Assembly: GCF_011758655.1 (NCBI RefSeq)
Contig: NZ_JAAMPA010000001.1
Span: 682,001-746,000, forward strand
Source: Modestobacter marinus
GTDB taxonomy: Bacteria > Actinomycetota > Actinomycetes > Mycobacteriales > Geodermatophilaceae
Direction of reading: 5' to 3'
Length of the DNA stretch: 64,000 nucleotides
Position 1 is the first letter of the stretch; every line of letters begins with the position of its first letter. The translations under genes and the position numbers were made by a program. This document shows positions 15,470 through 24,700 of the stretch, one piece after another. The notes below the pieces were generated by a model, which worked only from the letters and a program-made list of their open reading frames with translations, ran no database searches and was not told where the DNA came from.

Positions 15470-17452
15470 ATGAGCGAGACGACCGGCCAGCCAGAGGGCA
15501 ACCAGGCCCTGTCCGACCAGCTGCCCGAGGGGGGCTTCCCGCCCCCGGCCGAGCTGGCCGCGGCCGCCAACGCCGGACCCGACGTCCACGAGCGCGCAGC
15601 CGCCGACCGGGTCGGCTTCTGGGAGGACGCAGCGCGCCGGCTCGACTGGGCCGAGCCCTGGGAGCAGGCGCTGGACTGGAGCAACCCCCCGTTCGCGAAG
15701 TGGTTCGTCGGCGGCAAGCTCAACGTCGCGGTCAACTGCGTCGACCGGCACGTCGACGCCGGGCACGGCGACCAGGTCGCCTACCACTGGGTCGGCGAGC
15801 CCGGTGACACCCGCACGCTGACCTACGCCGAGCTCAAGGACGAGGTCTGCCGCACGGCCAACGCGCTCACCGAGCTCGGCGTGACCGCCGGCGACCGCGT
15901 CGCGATCTACCTGCCGATGATCCCGGAGGCGGTGATCTCGATGCTCGCGTGCGCCCGCATCGGCGCCGTCCACATGGTCGTCTTCGGCGGCTTCTCCCCC
16001 GACGCCCTCGCCAGCCGGATCACCGACGCCGACGCGAAGGTCGTCATCACCGCCGACGGCGGCTACCGGCGCGGCGCACCCAGCCCGCTCAAGCCGAACG
16101 TCGACGAGGCGCTGACCAAGACCGAGGGCGTGCGCAGCGTGCTCGTCGTCAAGCGCACCGAGACCGACGTCGAGTGGACCGAGGGCCGCGACGTCTGGTG
16201 GCACGAGCTGGTCGCCGGCCAGTCGGCCGAGCACGAGGCGCAGGCCTTCGACGCCGAGCACCCGCTCTACATCATGTACACCTCGGGCACGACGGCGAAG
16301 CCCAAGGGGATCCTGCACACCTCCGGCGGCTACCTCACCCAGGTCTCCTACACCCACTGGGCGACCTTCGACCTCAAGCCCGACACCGACGTCTTCTGGA
16401 CCGCGGCCGACGTCGGCTGGGTCACCGGGCACAGCTACATCGTCTACGGGCCGCTGGCCAACCGGGCGACCTCGGTCATGTACGAGGGCACCCCGGAGAC
16501 CCCGCACCGGGGCCGCTGGTGGGAGATCGTGCAGCAGTACGGGGTGACGATCCTCTACACCGCACCGACCACGATCCGCACGTTCATGAAGTGGGGCGAC
16601 GACGTCCCGGCCGGCTTCGACCTCTCCTCGCTGCGGCTGCTCGGCTCGGTCGGTGAGCCGATCAACCCCGAGGCGTGGCTCTGGTACCACAAGAACATCG
16701 GCGGCGGCCGCTGCCCGATCGTGGACACCTGGTGGCAGACCGAGACCGGCGCGCACATGATCACCCCGCTGCCGGGCACGACCACCCTCAAGCCCGGCTC
16801 GGCCCAGCGCCCCTTCCCCGGCATCGCGGCCAGCGTGGTCGACGAGGAGGGCAAGCCGATCGAGCCCGGCGCCACCGGCTACCTGGTGCTCACCGAGCCC
16901 TGGCCGTCGATGCTGCGCACCATCTGGGGCGACGACGAGCGGTACGTCGACACCTACTGGAGCCGGTACGGCCAGGGCGTCTACTTCGCCGGCGACGGCG
17001 CCAAGCTCGACGAGGACGGCGACATCTGGCTGCTCGGCCGGGTCGACGACGTCATGAACGTCTCCGGGCACCGCATCTCCACCACCGAGGTCGAGTCCGC
17101 CCTGGTCAGCCACCCGACGGTGGCCGAGGCGGCGGTCGTCGGCGCCACCGACCCGACCACCGGACAGGGCATCGTGGCGTTCGTCATCCTGCGCGGGGAC
17201 GCCGTGGACTCCGGCGAGGACCTGGTGAAGGCGCTGCGCCAGCACGTCCGCAAGGAGATCGGGCCGATCGCCAGCCCGCGGCAGATCATGGTCGTCGCCG
17301 AGCTGCCCAAGACGCGCTCGGGGAAGATCATGCGCCGGCTGCTGCGGGACATCGCGGAGAACCGCGAGCTGGGCGACGTCAGCACCCTGACCGACTCCTC
17401 GGTCATGGACCTGATCAGCTCCAAGCTCCCGGCCGCGCCCAGCGAGGACTGA
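15470..17452 (+). CDS. acs: Acetyl-CoA synthetase (AMP-forming)
   Basis: This 660-residue adenylate-forming enzyme converts acetate, ATP and CoA to acetyl-CoA. Motifs in order: [24 protein letters not shown] phosphate-binding loop near residues 265-283 (here [14 protein letters not shown]), [14 protein letters not shown], the adenine-binding [12 protein letters not shown], the hinge [16 protein letters not shown], and the C-terminal TRSGKIMRR whose lysine is the site acetylated by Pat-type enzymes. Length and motif spacing match Acs. ATG 15470 follows GGAGG at an ideal distance. It is monocistronic and followed by strong hairpins. Confidence 0.96.
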   Translation: MSETTGQPEGNQALSDQLPEGGFPPPAELAAAANAGPDVHERAAADRVGFWEDAARRLDWAEPWEQALDWSNPPFAKWFVGGKLNVAVNCVDRHVDAGHGDQVAYHWVGEPGDTRTLTYAELKDEVCRTANALTELGVTAGDRVAIYLPMIPEAVISMLACARIGAVHMVVFGGFSPDALASRITDADAKVVITADGGYRRGAPSPLKPNVDEALTKTEGVRSVLVVKRTETDVEWTEGRDVWWHELVAGQSAEHEAQAFDAEHPLYIMYTSGTTAKPKGILHTSGGYLTQVSYTHWATFDLKPDTDVFWTAADVGWVTGHSYIVYGPLANRATSVMYEGTPETPHRGRWWEIVQQYGVTILYTAPTTIRTFMKWGDDVPAGFDLSSLRLLGSVGEPINPEAWLWYHKNIGGGRCPIVDTWWQTETGAHMITPLPGTTTLKPGSAQRPFPGIAASVVDEEGKPIEPGATGYLVLTEPWPSMLRTIWGDDERYVDTYWSRYGQGVYFAGDGAKLDEDGDIWLLGRVDDVMNVSGHRISTTEVESALVSHPTVAEAAVVGATDPTTGQGIVAFVILRGDAVDSGEDLVKALRQHVRKEIGPIASPRQIMVVAELPKTRSGKIMRRLLRDIAENRELGDVSTLTDSSVMDLISSKLPAAPSED

Positions 17453-17615
17453 CGAAGGACCCCGTCCTCCCCGACCCTCGCAAGCTCGGGCCGGGCCCCT
17501 GGACGGGGCCTGACCTCGCCACGTGCACGCTCGCGGCGGGCCCCTGCGAGGGGCCTGACCGCACCACGTGAACGCTCGCAGCGGGCCCTGCGAGGGGCCT
17601 GACCGTGCCACGTGG
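17450..17615 (+). repeat. Stop-codon-linked repeat, dispersed family 3, copy 1, with tandem sub-repeats
   Basis: Beginning with the acs stop codon itself, TGACGAAGGACCCC starts an element running to about 17510 that can fold through CCCCGTCC (17460-17467) with GGACGGGG (17501-17508). It contains the internal CTCGCAAGCTCG. Two further 44-45-bp units (17512-17556, 17557-17600) and part of a third repeat the gggcccctgcgaggggcct hairpin. Related elements lie directly after the stops of the genes ending at 19430 and 57045. It looks like a structured 3-prime-end or termination element. Confidence 0.75.
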
Positions 17616-17665
17616 CGAGGTCGGGGCGGGCGGCTGCGACGGGGCAGTCCAGGGACGGACCTGAC

Positions 17666-17704
17666 GGGGTCTCCGGGGGTGCGTCACGCACCCCCGGAGA
17701 CCCC
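17666..17704 (+). terminator. 18-bp perfect hairpin downstream of acs
   Basis: GGGGTCTCCGGGGGTGCG (17666-17683) and its exact complement (17687-17704) enclose a 3-nt loop. No T-run follows, as usual for actinobacterial terminators. It separates acs from the holin-like gene. Confidence 0.65.
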
Positions 17705-17807
17705 TTCGGGGCATCCGGGACGGCGGCCGGGACGCGCATGCGGCACGATCACCGGGACAACAACGTGCCGCGTCGTCCGATCGGCACCGACCAGGGAGGA
17801 GCCATTC

Positions 17808-18338
17808 GTGGCCCACAGTGTCTCGACGACTCCGCCGGTGAGTCGTCCCGCCGGGGCAACTCCGCTGGCGGGGCGTCCCGCCGGGCCCGCCGAGCCCTCG
17901 GTCGGCACGCTCGCCAAGAGCGCGATGGCCGACGTGTCGACCCTCGTGCGCGGCGAGATCGAGCTCGCCAAGGCCGAGGTCGGTGCCTCCGTCAAGCGCG
18001 GAGGAGCCGGCGCCGCGGCGTTCGCCGCAGCCGGCGTGATGCTGGCCTTCGCCGGGTTCTTCTTCTTCTTCTTCCTCGCCGAGCTGCTCGCCGAGTGGCT
18101 CCCCCGGTGGGCGGCGTTCCTCATCGTGTTCGCGCTGCTGGTGCTGATCGCGGCGATCGTCGGCTTCGTCGGGTGGCGACTGGTCAAGAAGATCAAGAAG
18201 CCCGAGCGCACCATCGAGACGCTGCAGGACCTCCCCGACGTCATGCGTCGTGAGGCCCCCGGCAAGCGGACCCACGACCTGCCCACCGTGCGGAACGGCC
18301 AGGTCGTCCGCCAGGACGCGCACGCCCCCCTGCGCTGA
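17808..18338 (+). CDS. Holin-X type (phage holin superfamily III, DUF1469) membrane protein
   Basis: A 176-residue protein with two central membrane helices (AAAFAAAGVMLAFAGFFFFF and WAAFLIVFALLVLIAAIVGF) preceded by a helical segment SAMADVSTLVRGEIELAKAE that is typical of Actinobacterial Holin-X proteins. The family is chromosomal and its role is unknown; the name does not imply a phage. GTG 17808 follows AGGGAGGA. The next gene appears to start inside its stop codon. Confidence 0.8.
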   Translation: MAHSVSTTPPVSRPAGATPLAGRPAGPAEPSVGTLAKSAMADVSTLVRGEIELAKAEVGASVKRGGAGAAAFAAAGVMLAFAGFFFFFFLAELLAEWLPRWAAFLIVFALLVLIAAIVGFVGWRLVKKIKKPERTIETLQDLPDVMRREAPGKRTHDLPTVRNGQVVRQDAHAPLR

Positions 18339-19336
18339 ACCTGCGCGACGGGGCCCGCCGGCTCACCGGGCGCGGGGCGCCCCGGGCCGACGAGCCCCGG
18401 CCAGGGATCGCCGCGACGGTCCCCGCGGAGCGGCCCGACGCCACCAGCGTCCTGCTCCCGGGGCCGTGGGCGCACCGGGACGTCTCGGCCAACGGCGTCC
18501 GACTGCACGCCGCCGAGGCCGGCAGCGGCCCGCTGGTGCTGCTGCTGCACGGGTTCCCGCAGTTCTGGTGGTCATGGCGGCACCAGCTGACCGGGCTGGC
18601 CGCCGCCGGGTTCCGGGTGGTCGCCCCCGACCTGCGGGGCTACGGCGCCAGCGACAAGCCGCCCCGCGGGTACGACCTGCCGACCGCCGCCGCCGACGCG
18701 GCCGCGGTCGTGCGGGCGCTCGGCGAGGAGGACGCGGTCGTCGTCGGCGCCGACTGGGGCGGCCTGGTCGCCTGGACGATGGCCGCGCTGCACCCCCGGA
18801 GCGTGCGCAGTCTCGTCGTCGTCTCGGCGGCACACCCCCGCCGGCTGCGCAGCTCGGTCTCCGACCCCCGGCAGCGGCGGGCCCTGGCCCACGCCCTGCC
18901 CTTCCAGCTCCCCCGGTTGCCCGAACGGCGCCTGACCCGGCCCGACGACGACCCGGTGGCCGAGTGGATGCGCCGCTGGGCCGGCCCCTCCTGGGTGCAC
19001 ACCGCCGACTTCGCCGAGGCCGTGAGCCGGTACCGGTCGGCCAGCCGCATCCCCCAGGCGGCCTACGGGGCGATGGAGTACCACCGCTGGGCCGGGCGCT
19101 CGCAGCTGCGCCCGGACGGGTGGCGCTTCGCCCGGCGGATGGCCGCCCCCGTCACCGCGCCCACCCTGCAGCTCCACGGGGCACTCGACCCGGTGGTTCT
19201 GACCTCGACCGCCCAGGGGTCGGGCCGCTACGTGGCCGGCGCCTACGAGTGGCGGGAGCTGCCCGGCGTGGGGCACTTCCCGCACGAAGAGGCCCCGGAC
19301 GAGGTGACCGCCGCCATCGCCGCCTGGGCCCACTGA
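18335..19336 (+). CDS. Alpha/beta hydrolase, epoxide-hydrolase-like (putative CTG start)
   Basis: The fold begins with NGVRLHAAEAGSGPLVLLLH and HGFPQFWWSWRHQL. The nucleophile elbow GADWGG carries Asp, as in epoxide hydrolases and haloalkane dehalogenases, and the catalytic His lies in LPGVGHFPHEE. The first ordinary start codon in frame is GTG 18536, in the middle of the first conserved strand and unusable structurally. The frame is open back into the preceding gene; CTG 18335 overlaps its stop as CTGA and gives 333 residues with a plausible N terminus (PWAHRDVSANGVRLH). The start is inference; the hydrolase identity is solid. Confidence 0.75.
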   Translation: MNLRDGARRLTGRGAPRADEPRPGIAATVPAERPDATSVLLPGPWAHRDVSANGVRLHAAEAGSGPLVLLLHGFPQFWWSWRHQLTGLAAAGFRVVAPDLRGYGASDKPPRGYDLPTAAADAAAVVRALGEEDAVVVGADWGGLVAWTMAALHPRSVRSLVVVSAAHPRRLRSSVSDPRQRRALAHALPFQLPRLPERRLTRPDDDPVAEWMRRWAGPSWVHTADFAEAVSRYRSASRIPQAAYGAMEYHRWAGRSQLRPDGWRFARRMAAPVTAPTLQLHGALDPVVLTSTAQGSGRYVAGAYEWRELPGVGHFPHEEAPDEVTAAIAAWAH

Positions 19337-19373
19337 CGCACCGAGCCCCCCGCGCTGGGGCCCGGCCGCCCCT

Positions 19374-19432
19374 GGCCCCGTCCAGAGGCTCGTCCCGAGC
19401 TCGCGAGGGATGAGGAGGGCGGGGTCCTCCTA
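19374..19432 (-). repeat. Stop-codon-linked repeat, dispersed family 3, copy 2
   Basis: On the minus strand the marP stop (TAG, 19432-19430) runs straight into GAGGACCCCGCCCTCC, then CCCTCGCGAGCTCGGG and CTGGACGGGGCC. This aligns along its whole length with the element after acs at 17453-17510. It lies in the gap between the convergent hydrolase and marP genes and probably serves as a terminator. Confidence 0.7.
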
Positions 19433-20611
19433 CTCGCAGGCGCCGGTGTCGACCTCGGCGACCGCCGCCCCACCGACCGTCACGGCCTCGGCCACCTCCT
19501 GGGCGGTCAGCGCGTAGCCGGTCTCCGGGTCGTCGATCGCCGAGGCGAAGACCACGCCGAGCACCGACCCGTCGGAGGCGAGCAGCGGGCCACCGGAGTT
19601 GCCCGCCCGCACCTGCCCGTAGAGGGCGTACACGTCGCGCTGCACGGTGCGGGTGGTCCGGAAGTCCGGGCCGCTGATGTCCCCGCGGTCGCGCACCCGG
19701 GCCGGTCCGACGTAGAAGGGCCCGCCGCCGGGGTAGCCCATGACGATCGCGTCGGCGCCGGTGTCGACGGGCGTGGCGGCGAACTCCAGCGGCTCCTGCG
19801 GCAGCCCGGGGACGGCGAGCACGGCCACGTCGGTGGCCTCGTCGACGTACACCGTGACGGCGTCGTAGGCCTCACCCTCGGCGATGACCGTGGGGTCGGT
19901 GACGCCGGCCAGCACGTGCGCGTTGGTCATCACCCGGTCGTCGGCGAAGACGAAGCCGGAGCCGTCGATCTGCCGGGAGCAGGAGGCCGCGATCCCCCGG
20001 ATCTGCACCACCGAGTCGCGCACCTGGTCGACCACCGGGCTGGCCAGCAGCGCCTGGTCCGGCGCCGGGACGTCGCGCGCCTGGGTGGGGGTCAGGGGGT
20101 CCAGGACGTCGGGCAGGCCCTGCCGGTCGATCGCCTCGCGGAGCGAGTCGTAGAGCGTGCGCACCTGGTCGGGCACGGTGCGGTCCACGGCCTGGACGAG
20201 GGAGGACTGGCGGACCTGCCCGGCCACGCCGGGGAACGGGGAGCTGGCCAGCGGGATGGCCACCATCCACGCCACCAGCAGGACGGCGAGGGCGGAGACC
20301 ACCGCCCCGGCCACCGAGTCGACGACCTTGGCCGGTTCCCAGGTGATCCACCTGCGCACGGCCCTGCCGATCAGCCCGGCCAGCAGCTGGCCGAGCAGCG
20401 CGCCGGCCAGGACCACGACCAGGGCGACGAACACCCGGGTCACCGAGGAGTTGGCCAGGTCGTCGGCGATCGGCCCGGAGAGCTGGGCGCCGACGACGGC
20501 ACCGCCGAAGAACCCCACGAACGAGGTGGCGGAGATGATCAGGCCCTGCCGGAAGCCGGAGAGGGCGAAGACGAGCGCGAGCACGATGAGGGTGAGGTCG
20601 ACGAGGGACAT
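19430..20611 (-). CDS. marP: MarP-family membrane serine protease
   Basis: A 393-residue protein with four N-terminal CvpA-like membrane helices (to about residue 120) and a C-terminal trypsin-like periplasmic protease. The triad is visible as His232 (TNAHVLAG), Asp261 (DVAVLAVPG) and Ser339 (VRAGNSGGPLL). Cysteines in IAASCSRQ and at the C terminus (DTGACE) match the disulphide pair known in M. tuberculosis MarP (Rv3671c), a protease needed for acid and oxidative stress resistance. Gene order around it is also that of Rv3671c-Rv3676. It is the last gene of a minus-strand run beginning at nth. Confidence 0.93.
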   Translation of the reverse strand: MSLVDLTLIVLALVFALSGFRQGLIISATSFVGFFGGAVVGAQLSGPIADDLANSSVTRVFVALVVVLAGALLGQLLAGLIGRAVRRWITWEPAKVVDSVAGAVVSALAVLLVAWMVAIPLASSPFPGVAGQVRQSSLVQAVDRTVPDQVRTLYDSLREAIDRQGLPDVLDPLTPTQARDVPAPDQALLASPVVDQVRDSVVQIRGIAASCSRQIDGSGFVFADDRVMTNAHVLAGVTDPTVIAEGEAYDAVTVYVDEATDVAVLAVPGLPQEPLEFAATPVDTGADAIVMGYPGGGPFYVGPARVRDRGDISGPDFRTTRTVQRDVYALYGQVRAGNSGGPLLASDGSVLGVVFASAIDDPETGYALTAQEVAEAVTVGGAAVAEVDTGACE

Positions 20612-20657
20612 GGTCAGCGCCCCCGGTCGATCGCGGGCCCGCCCGCTCCCTGCGCCG

Positions 20658-21146
20658 TCATCCCGGGGAGCTCACCGTCATCGTGCCGACCTGCCCCAGT
20701 GCCACGTGGAAGCTGCACTCGAAGGGGTACTCACCGGGCTCGGTGACGGTGAACTCGATCGTCTCGCTCTTCCCCGGGCCGAGCACCGGGATCTGCTCGG
20801 TGATCTCGGCCGGGCCTGCTCCCTCGGTGAAGAGGAGGTTGTGGGTCATCTGCTCCCCGGAGTTGAGCAGCGTCAGCCGCACCTCGCCGGGGGCCACGGT
20901 GAAGGTGGCGGGGGTGAAGACGTAGTCGTCGCCGGTCTCCACGGTGATCTCCTGGACGCCGTCCGCGGCGGTCTGCACCTGACCGGCCTCGGCGCCGGCG
21001 ACGCGCTCCACCTCGGGGAGCGCCGGCTCGGAGCTGCACCCCGCGAGCAGCGCCGAGGCGAGGGTGAGGGCCAGCAGCGGGCCGGCCAGCGGACGGGCGG
21101 GCCGGTGGCGTCGGGCGCCTCCGGCAGCGGAGCGGGCCGTGGTCAT
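20658..21146 (-). CDS. Cupredoxin-domain lipoprotein
   Basis: A 162-residue exported protein with a signal peptide ending in the lipobox LLAGC (Cys near residue 36), then a cupredoxin fold. The expected type-1 copper ligands are present: His in MTHNLLF, Cys and His in YPFECSFH, with Met in VGTM as a possible axial ligand. Such proteins carry electrons or bind copper at the outer membrane face. It overlaps the Nudix gene by 4 nt and lies upstream of marP, a position with no counterpart in the mycobacterial locus. Confidence 0.82.
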   Translation of the reverse strand: MTTARSAAGGARRHRPARPLAGPLLALTLASALLAGCSSEPALPEVERVAGAEAGQVQTAADGVQEITVETGDDYVFTPATFTVAPGEVRLTLLNSGEQMTHNLLFTEGAGPAEITEQIPVLGPGKSETIEFTVTEPGEYPFECSFHVALGQVGTMTVSSPG

Positions 21147-21907
21147 CGCCCTGGAACGGTACGCGCGGAGCTGCTCAGGCCGGTGTCCTCGGCCACCGTC
21201 GGCGCGGCGCGGTCGGCGACGTCGGAGTCGACGGGCTCCGCCGGCACGTCACCGGGCCGCACCGGCGGGACGGCCAGGGGACGCACGTCACGGTCGTCCC
21301 ACGGCTGGTGCAGCCCGGCGGCCTCCAGGACGGCGTCCAGCAGGGCTGCCGTGAAGCCCCACACCACCATGTCGGCCACCCCGAACGCCGGGCCGACGTA
21401 ACCGGCGGGGTGCCGGACGCGGAACCGGTTGCCCGGGTCGACCAGCTCGCTCAGCGGCACCCGGGCGACCCGCGCCACCTCCCGCGGGTCGCCGGTGGTC
21501 ACGTCGCGGGGGTCGTCCCACCAGCCCAGCACCGGGACGACGAGGTTGTCCGACGGCCCGAGGAACAGCGCGGGCAGGGTGGCGAGCACCCGCACGCCGG
21601 ACGGGTCGACGCCGGCCTCCTCGTGGGCCTCGCGCAGCGCCGTGCCGACCGGGTAGTCGTCGCCGGGGTCGGCGCCACCGCCGGGGAAGGCCGGCTGACC
21701 GGCGTGGCTGCGCAGGTGCGCCGACTTCTCGATCAGCAGCACGTCGGGCCCGGCCGGGCCCTCGCCGAAGAGGATGAGCACCGCCGAGCGCCGGGCGCTG
21801 TCGGAGGCCTGGCCGTGCCGGTGCCACAGCGGCAGCTGGCCGGCGTTGGCGACCAGCCGCTGCAGGTGCTCGGGCAGCTCCGGGAGCTCCTCGGCGGAGA
21901 CGGTCAC
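21143..21907 (-). CDS. Nudix hydrolase, CoA pyrophosphatase-like
   Basis: A 254-residue protein with a Nudix box FPGGGADPGDDYPVGTALRE followed by AHEEAGVD; an Asp takes the place of the usual first box Glu, as often in CoA pyrophosphatases. HAGQPAFPGG upstream of the box is the NuCoA-type signature. It corresponds in position to M. tuberculosis Rv3672c. GTG 21907 overlaps the stop of the thioredoxin-like gene (GTGA), and its own stop overlaps the cupredoxin gene. Confidence 0.87.
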   Translation of the reverse strand: MTVSAEELPELPEHLQRLVANAGQLPLWHRHGQASDSARRSAVLILFGEGPAGPDVLLIEKSAHLRSHAGQPAFPGGGADPGDDYPVGTALREAHEEAGVDPSGVRVLATLPALFLGPSDNLVVPVLGWWDDPRDVTTGDPREVARVARVPLSELVDPGNRFRVRHPAGYVGPAFGVADMVVWGFTAALLDAVLEAAGLHQPWDDRDVRPLAVPPVRPGDVPAEPVDSDVADRAAPTVAEDTGLSSSARTVPGR

Positions 21908-22500
21908 AGCTGCACCCCGAGGTGCTCGGCCACGAGCCCCTGGAACTCCTCGAGCGAGTGCACCGGGCCGACCTGGACGTGGGCGACCGACCCGTCGGCG
22001 GCCAGGAAGAAGGTGTACGGGAGGTTGTTGACCCCCATCCCGGTCATCACCTCGCCGTCGGCGTCGAACGCGCTCGGGAAGGTCACCCCTGCGTCGTCGG
22101 CGAAGGAGGCCGCCGCGGGCACGCGGTCGACCGAGACCACGCCCAGCACCCGCACCTGGTCACCGGCGGTGTCGGCGAGCTGCTGGACCAGCGGCAGCTC
22201 CTCCCGGCAGGGGGCGCACCAGCTGGCCCACAGGTTGAGCACGGTGGGCACCCCGGGGGCCCGGCTGAGGTCGAGGGTGCCGCCGCCGAAGCACTCGAAG
22301 ACGGTGGCCGGCAGGTCGCTCTCGGCCGCCGGGACCTCGGGCTGCTCCGGGCACGGCTCGAGGTCGGTCTCCACCGAGCCCACGTCGCTGCCCGCCGGTG
22401 ACGCGACGGTCTCCTCGGGCGCCGCCTCCTCGGACGAGCAGCCGGTGAGCACGCCCGCCAGGAGACCGATGGCGCCCAGGGCGCGCAGTGCCCGGCTCAC
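21904..22500 (-). CDS. TlpA/ResA-like thiol-disulphide oxidoreductase lipoprotein
   Basis: A 198-residue secreted thioredoxin-fold protein. It has a signal peptide with lipobox LLAGVLTGC (Cys near residue 21), and the active site [13 protein letters not shown] with CxxC. It also has the cis-proline region [14 protein letters not shown]. It should act outside the membrane in cytochrome maturation or disulphide reduction. Rv3673c occupies the same place in M. tuberculosis. GTG 22500 overlaps the nth stop (GTGA). Confidence 0.88.
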   Translation of the reverse strand: MSRALRALGAIGLLAGVLTGCSSEEAAPEETVASPAGSDVGSVETDLEPCPEQPEVPAAESDLPATVFECFGGGTLDLSRAPGVPTVLNLWASWCAPCREELPLVQQLADTAGDQVRVLGVVSVDRVPAAASFADDAGVTFPSAFDADGEVMTGMGVNNLPYTFFLAADGSVAHVQVGPVHSLEEFQGLVAEHLGVQL

Positions 22501-23309
22501 TCGGTGTCCGAGGCGGCCGGGGTCTTGACCAGCTTGGCCGCGGCCTCGGGGTCGAGCGGGCCGATCCCGTAGGACGGGCACCAGGCCGTCAGGCCACAGG
22601 CCCCGCAGGCCGGCTTCTTGGCGTGACAGACCCGCCGCCCGTGGAAGATCACCCGGTGGGAGAACATCGTCCACTCCTTCTTCGGGATCACCTCCGCGAT
22701 CTCGGCCTCGACCTTGACCGGGTCCTCCTCCGCGGTCCAGCCGAACCGGCGGACCAGCCGGCCGAAGTGGGTGTCGACGGTGAGGCCCGGCACGCCGAAG
22801 GCGTTGCCGAGGACCACGTTGGCGGTCTTGCGGCCGACCCCCGGCAGGGTGACCAGGTCGGCGAGCCGGCCGGGCACCTCGCCGTCGAACCGCTCGACCA
22901 GCGCCTGCCCCAGGCCGATCACCGAGTTGGCCTTGGCCCGGAAGAAGCCGGTGGGCTTCAGCACCTCCTCCAGCTCGGCCCGGTCGGCCCCCGCGTAGGC
23001 GGCGGCGTCGGGGTAGCGGGCGAACAGCACCGGGGTGACCTTGTTGACCGTCTTGTCGGTGGTCTGCGCCGACAGGACGGTGGCCACCAGCAGCTCCAGC
23101 GGGGTGGTGAAGTCCAGCTCGCAGTGCGCGTCGGGGTGGATGACCGTCAGCTCGCGGGCCATCCGCCGGGCCCGGCGGGTGCGGGCCAACGGGCTCTCCT
23201 CCGGGTCGAACGGGGACACGCCCAGCCGGGCCGCGCGGGCAGGACGGCGGGCGCGCGCCGGCCGGGTGTAGGCCGGCGGGACGTCGGGAGAGGTGGCGGG
23301 CCGGGACAC
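22497..23309 (-). CDS. nth: Endonuclease III
   Basis: DNA glycosylase/AP lyase for oxidised pyrimidines. The helix-hairpin-helix [18 protein letters not shown] contains the catalytic Lys, the catalytic Asp is in [11 protein letters not shown], and the C-terminal [4Fe-4S] ligands are [17 protein letters not shown] (C-x6-C-x2-C-x5-C). The frame is open further upstream, but GTG 23309 lies 7 nt after TACCCT and gives 270 residues with a typical N-terminal extension, so I use it. It heads the minus-strand run nth-tlpA-nudix-cupredoxin-marP. Confidence 0.92.
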   Translation of the reverse strand: MSRPATSPDVPPAYTRPARARRPARAARLGVSPFDPEESPLARTRRARRMARELTVIHPDAHCELDFTTPLELLVATVLSAQTTDKTVNKVTPVLFARYPDAAAYAGADRAELEEVLKPTGFFRAKANSVIGLGQALVERFDGEVPGRLADLVTLPGVGRKTANVVLGNAFGVPGLTVDTHFGRLVRRFGWTAEEDPVKVEAEIAEVIPKKEWTMFSHRVIFHGRRVCHAKKPACGACGLTAWCPSYGIGPLDPEAAAKLVKTPAASDTE

Positions 23310-23316
23310 GCGTGTG

Positions 23317-23322
23317 AGGGTA
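23317..23322 (-). promoter_or_regulatory. -10 hexamer for nth, leaderless geometry
   Basis: TACCCT on the minus strand ends 7 nt before GTG 23309. No ribosome-binding site is present between them. Confidence 0.45.
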
Positions 23323-23463
23323 GGCGTCCCGTCTGACAGCCACCGCCCGTCATACTCGGTGCTGACGTCCACCCGGTCGGTGACCGCGGACGTCCCCGGC
23401 CGCTCGACGACCTGGTCCCCCACCCGGCCTCCCCGCCGGGGTCGTCCTCCCGAGGAGGTGCAC

Positions 23464-23757
23464 GTGGTCGCCCTCATCGTCATCCTCTTCCCGCCCCTGC
23501 TGATCGCGTTCCTGCTGGTGATGGAACGGGTCGAGGAGCCCTTGCGGCGCCCGACCTCCCAGCGCGAGGTCGAGGACTTCCTCGGCTCCGCCACCCCCGG
23601 CGAGGTGGGCACGCTGGCCAACTCCGGCATCCGCCGGGCGATGAGCCGCTGGCGGAGTCGCCGCCGCGGCCGCGCGCGCAGCGCCCCCCGCCCGGCGCTG
23701 ACCGAGTCGGCCCACGGACCGGCCGACGAGGACGTCGACCCGCTCGACGAGGACTGA
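23464..23757 (+). CDS. Small membrane protein, Rv3675-like
   Basis: A 97-residue protein with one N-terminal membrane helix ([20 protein letters not shown]), then a conserved-looking cytosolic stretch [17 protein letters not shown], a basic segment and an acidic end. Position between nth and crp matches M. tuberculosis Rv3675, whose function is unknown. GTG 23464 follows GAGGAGG (23453-23459), which fixes the start. Confidence 0.75.
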   Translation: MVALIVILFPPLLIAFLLVMERVEEPLRRPTSQREVEDFLGSATPGEVGTLANSGIRRAMSRWRSRRRGRARSAPRPALTESAHGPADEDVDPLDED

Positions 23758-23825
23758 GCTCCAGGCACACGAAGTGCACGTCAGGAAGCCGTCGGCGCTC
23801 CGCTGCCACTCAGAGTGGGCAGGCT

Positions 23826-23868
23826 CGTGACGGAGTGCACTGGTGAGGCGGGCCACAGGCCCTAGACT
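23826..23868 (+). promoter_or_regulatory. crp promoter with possible CRP site
   Basis: TAGACT (23863-23868) is a good -10 55 nt before crp. CGTGACGGAGTGCACT (23826-23841) approaches the actinobacterial CRP consensus GTGA-N6-TCAC (one arm perfect, the other GCAC), suggesting autoregulation. The site is imperfect and untested. Confidence 0.4.
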
Positions 23869-23922
23869 CTCCGAGTAACGCGGGTCGCCATCGCACCCGT
23901 GAGGACGTTGCGAGAGGTGCAC

Positions 23923-24597
23923 GTGGACGAGGTCCTTGCCCAGTCCGGTCTCTTCCAGGGGCTGTCGGAGGAGGCTGCCGAGCCGGTCGCGAGCGCGCTG
24001 GAGACGGTGACGCTCCCCCGCGGTCGCGTGGTCTTCAACGAGGGCGAGTCGGGCGACAGCCTCTACGTCGTCCTGTCCGGCAAGGTGAAGATCTCCCGCC
24101 GGGCGCCCGACGGCCGGGAGAACGTGCTGGCCGTGATGGGTCCCTCCGACCAGTTCGGTGAGCTGTCGGTGTTCGACCCCGGCCCGCGCACCGCGACGGC
24201 CACCGCCGTCACCGACGTGCGCCTGGCGAAGATGCCCAACCAGATGCTGCGCCCGTGGATCACCGCGCACCCGGAGATCGGTGAGCAGCTGCTGCGGGTG
24301 CTGGCCCGTCGGCTGCGGCGCACCAACGACTCGGTCGCCGACCTGATCTTCACCGACGTCCCCGGCCGGGTGGCCAAGGCGCTGCTGCAGATGGCCGACC
24401 GCTTCGGCAGCCGGGAGACCGACGGCCTCCGCGTCAAGCACGACCTGACGCAGGAGGAGCTGGCCCAGCTGGTCGGCGCCTCCCGCGAGACGGTGAACAA
24501 GGCGCTGGCCGACTTCGTGCACCGCGGCTGGATCCAGCTGCAGGGCAAGTCGGTCGTCGTCCTCGACGAGGAACGCCTCCGCCGCCGCGCCCGCTGA
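23923..24597 (+). CDS. crp: CRP/FNR-family cAMP receptor protein
   Basis: A global regulator of 224 residues, the same length as M. tuberculosis Crp (Rv3676). The cyclic-nucleotide domain includes [20 protein letters not shown] and the phosphate-binding [20 protein letters not shown]. The winged helix recognition region is [23 protein letters not shown] 23923 matches the family N terminus (VDEVLAQSG) and sits behind GAGAGG. A GTG at 23899 would add eight residues without family support. Synteny with Rv3674c-Rv3676 is clear. Confidence 0.93.
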   Translation: MDEVLAQSGLFQGLSEEAAEPVASALETVTLPRGRVVFNEGESGDSLYVVLSGKVKISRRAPDGRENVLAVMGPSDQFGELSVFDPGPRTATATAVTDVRLAKMPNQMLRPWITAHPEIGEQLLRVLARRLRRTNDSVADLIFTDVPGRVAKALLQMADRFGSRETDGLRVKHDLTQEELAQLVGASRETVNKALADFVHRGWIQLQGKSVVVLDEERLRRRAR

Positions 24598-24611
24598 CCC
24601 CACAGCGCTGA

Positions 24612-24647
24612 CGAGGGCCCCGTCCGGTTCCCCGGACGGGGCCCTCG
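24612..24647. terminator. Bidirectional terminator between crp and Nudix gene
   Basis: A perfect 16-bp stem (CGAGGGCCCCGTCCGG at 24612-24627 with its complement at 24632-24647) encloses a TTCC loop between two convergent genes. No T-run on either side. Confidence 0.7.
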
Positions 24648-24700
24648 CACGTCGCGGACCGGGCGACCACAGCCGACCTGAACAGACCCCAGCGACGGGA

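Noticed and set aside
14618-17611. A 997-codon minus-strand frame covering acs
   Set aside because: Only its last 241 codons show FhuF-like motifs; the rest is antisense to acetyl-CoA synthetase.
17808-18338. Prophage remnant because of the holin-like protein
   Set aside because: Holin-X proteins are ordinary chromosomal actinobacterial genes, and no other phage gene or att-like repeat is present.
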